A stretch of 6,317 bases of DNA, from positions 1 to 6,317 of the forward strand of contig CALMNS010000517.1 of NCBI GenBank assembly GCA_937871635.1. Reading direction: 5' to 3'. Every line of letters starts with the position of its first letter. The stretch's first letter is position 1. Below the pieces are notes generated by a model. The model saw only the letters and a list, made by a program, of their open reading frames with translations, ran no database searches and was not told the origin of the DNA. Positions 4,928 through 6,317 of this stretch are shown here, piece after piece. This stretch comes from an uncultured Solirubrobacter sp. (GTDB lineage Bacteria; Actinomycetota; Thermoleophilia; Solirubrobacterales; Solirubrobacteraceae). The translations under genes were made by a program, and so were the position numbers.

Positions 4928-6317
4928 CAAGTCGACGACATCCGGCCGATCATGGCGACGCTCCTGCTCGCCGCGCTCTCCTTCGCCCTGCTGCAGACGA
5001 TGGTCGCCCCGGCCCTCCCGCAGATCGCGGAGGAGTACGACACGTCGGCCGCGAGCGCCAGCTGGGTGCTCACCGGCTTCCTGATCGCCGCCTCGGTGGC
5101 CACGCCGATCGTCGGCAAGCTCGGAGACCTCTACGGCAAGCAGCGGATGCTGGTCTACGTGCTGCTGCTCTTCGCGGTCGGCTCGGTGATCAGCGCGTTC
5201 GCGCCGACGATCGAGCTCGTCGTCCTCGGGCGCATCGTCCAGGGCGTCGCCGGCGGTGTCTTCCCGCTCGCCTTCGGCATCATCCGCGACACCTTCCCGC
5301 GCGAGAAGGTCTCCATCGGCATCGGCTCGCTGAGCGCGATCTTCGGCATCGGCGGCGGCATCGGCCTCCCGCTCTCCGGGGTCATCGTCGACAACCTCGC
5401 GCTGCACTGGCTCTTCCTCGTCGGCCTGCTCGCGCTGCCCGCCGCCGCCGTCGCCCGCCGGGTCATCCCCGCCTCCTCCACCCGCCCAGGCGTCCACGTC
5501 GACTGGGCCGGCGCCGCGCTCCTCTCCGTCGGGCTCGTCGCGCTGCTGCTCGGCCTGACCAAGGCCAACGATTGGGGCTGGACCTCGCCGGCCACCCTCG
5601 GGCTGGTGCTCGGCGGGGCCGCGCTCCTCGCCGCCTGGCCCCGCTTCGAGCGCCGGGTCACCGATCCGCTGGTCGACCTGCGGATCCTGCGCAACCGCGC
5701 CGTGGGGCTCACGAACCTGGCCGCCGTGCTGATCGGGTTCGCGCTGTTCACCTCCTTCCTGCTCATTCCGCAGTTCGCCCAGACGCCGAGCGAGGCCGGC
5801 TACGGCTTCGGCGCGTCGATCACCGAGGCCGGGCTCCTCCTCGTGCCCAGCTCGCTCGCGATCCTGGTGGTCGGCCCGCTCGCCGGCGCGCTCGGCCCGC
5901 GGCTCGGCTTTCGCACCGTGCTCGCCGTCGGGGCCGGTGCGGTGACCCTCGCCTTCGTGCAGCTCGCGGCGGCCCACACCGAGCAGTGGCACTTCGTGCT
6001 CTCGAGCTTCCTCCTCGGCATCGGGATCGGCCTGTCCTTCGCCTCGATGGTCAACCTGATCATCGGCGCCGTCGACCAGGGCGACGTCGGCGTCGCGACC
6101 GGGATCAACACCATCTCCCGCACGGTGGGCGGCGCCTTCGGCGCGGCGATCGGCGCGGCGGTGCTCACCGCCGACACGATCCCCGGCACGCTGATCCCCA
6201 GCGAGTCGGGCTATACGATCGCGTTCGTGCTCGCCGCCGTCGGCGGCCTCCTCGCGCTGGCCGCGACGCTGGCCATCGGGCGCGACGAGCGCCCCGCGGA
6301 GCCGGACGCCGCCGTAC
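4910..6317 (+). CDS. MFS permease, DHA2 (EmrB/QacA-like) drug exporter type, 3' end outside window
   Basis: The frame from GTG 4910-4912 is open to the right edge: 469 residues seen, probably most of a 14-helix protein. The start is a GTG with no spaced ribosome site; ATG 4952 (residue 15) is the alternative but lies right at TM1. Helix 1 is about 14-36. GKLGDLYGKQR (69-79) is MFS motif A. R108 and Q111-G112 in VVLGRIVQGVAGG match motif B in TM4. FGIGGGIGLPLSG (145-157) is in the motif C position, which marks exporters, though the usual G-P-x-x-G reads GLPLSG. DHA2-type proteins usually have an acidic residue in TM1 (LDxTIVNVALP); here it reads LLQTMVAPALP with no acid. GINTISRTVGGAFGAAIGAAV near the end is typical of this group. 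Likely role: proton-driven export of a toxic or signalling compound, controlled by the divergent TetR. Substrate not predictable. Confidence 0.92.
   Translation, partial: MTRSAQQVDDIRPIMATLLLAALSFALLQTMVAPALPQIAEEYDTSAASASWVLTGFLIAASVATPIVGKLGDLYGKQRMLVYVLLLFAVGSVISAFAPTIELVVLGRIVQGVAGGVFPLAFGIIRDTFPREKVSIGIGSLSAIFGIGGGIGLPLSGVIVDNLALHWLFLVGLLALPAAAVARRVIPASSTRPGVHVDWAGAALLSVGLVALLLGLTKANDWGWTSPATLGLVLGGAALLAAWPRFERRVTDPLVDLRILRNRAVGLTNLAAVLIGFALFTSFLLIPQFAQTPSEAGYGFGASITEAGLLLVPSSLAILVVGPLAGALGPRLGFRTVLAVGAGAVTLAFVQLAAAHTEQWHFVLSSFLLGIGIGLSFASMVNLIIGAVDQGDVGVATGINTISRTVGGAFGAAIGAAVLTADTIPGTLIPSESGYTIAFVLAAVGGLLALAATLAIGRDERPAEPDAAV

Noticed and set aside
4889..5992. 368-codon upstream extension of the TetR frame
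   Set aside because: It is low-complexity, charged shadow sequence (Glu, Asp, Arg, Gly) antisense to the clear MFS protein, and TetR N-termini start at about ATG 4888.
5155..6189. Minus-strand frames opposite the MFS gene
   Set aside because: Ser/Pro/Thr/Arg-rich antisense of transmembrane codons; the plus-strand frame has clear MFS motifs A, B and C positions.

Overview
The window is high-GC DNA (roughly 70% by eye). Codon third positions are almost all G or C, which produces many long antisense and out-of-frame shadow reading frames. Gene content and promoter style fit an actinobacterium (Actinomycetota). A Thermoleophilia/Solirubrobacterales-type host is my best guess, but it rests on family resemblance only. 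I see no rRNA, tRNA, CRISPR array, insertion sequence or phage-like gene. This looks like ordinary chromosomal DNA.

Layout, left to right: (1) a minus-strand zinc-ribbon plus rhomboid-like membrane protein, 1-580, cut by the left edge. (2) A divergent 175-bp gap with a candidate promoter and a perfect 7-bp-arm dyad. (3) A plus-strand family 1 glycoside hydrolase (beta-glucosidase), 756-2171. (4) Converging on it after only 17 bp, a minus-strand pair: a sodium:solute-symporter-family permease (4163-2505) and a coupled two-helix small membrane protein (2503-2189). (5) A minus-strand TetR regulator, 4888-4271. (6) After only 21 bp, a divergent plus-strand MFS permease of DHA2 type, from 4910 to the right edge and cut there.

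Two functional units can be proposed. The permease, its small membrane partner and the cytoplasmic beta-glucosidase could form an uptake-and-hydrolysis set for a beta-glucoside or other sugar. This is inference from proximity, since the two sides converge and do not share an operon. The TetR/MFS pair is a classic divergent regulator-exporter arrangement. The 21-bp gap holds overlapping -10 boxes for both directions inside a CTCCG-N10-CGGAG dyad, which suggests joint control and autorepression.

The most notable points are as follows. The rhomboid-like protein has lost its catalytic serine and its TM2 His/Asn residues, so it is probably a pseudoprotease with a zinc ribbon. Candidate promoters place transcription starts at or within a few bases of the start codons, suggesting leaderless or near-leaderless mRNAs. 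This moves the symporter start to a GTG at 4163. The symporter and the MFS protein also both lack residues typical of ion coupling in their families. I do not see a wholly new multi-gene system here.
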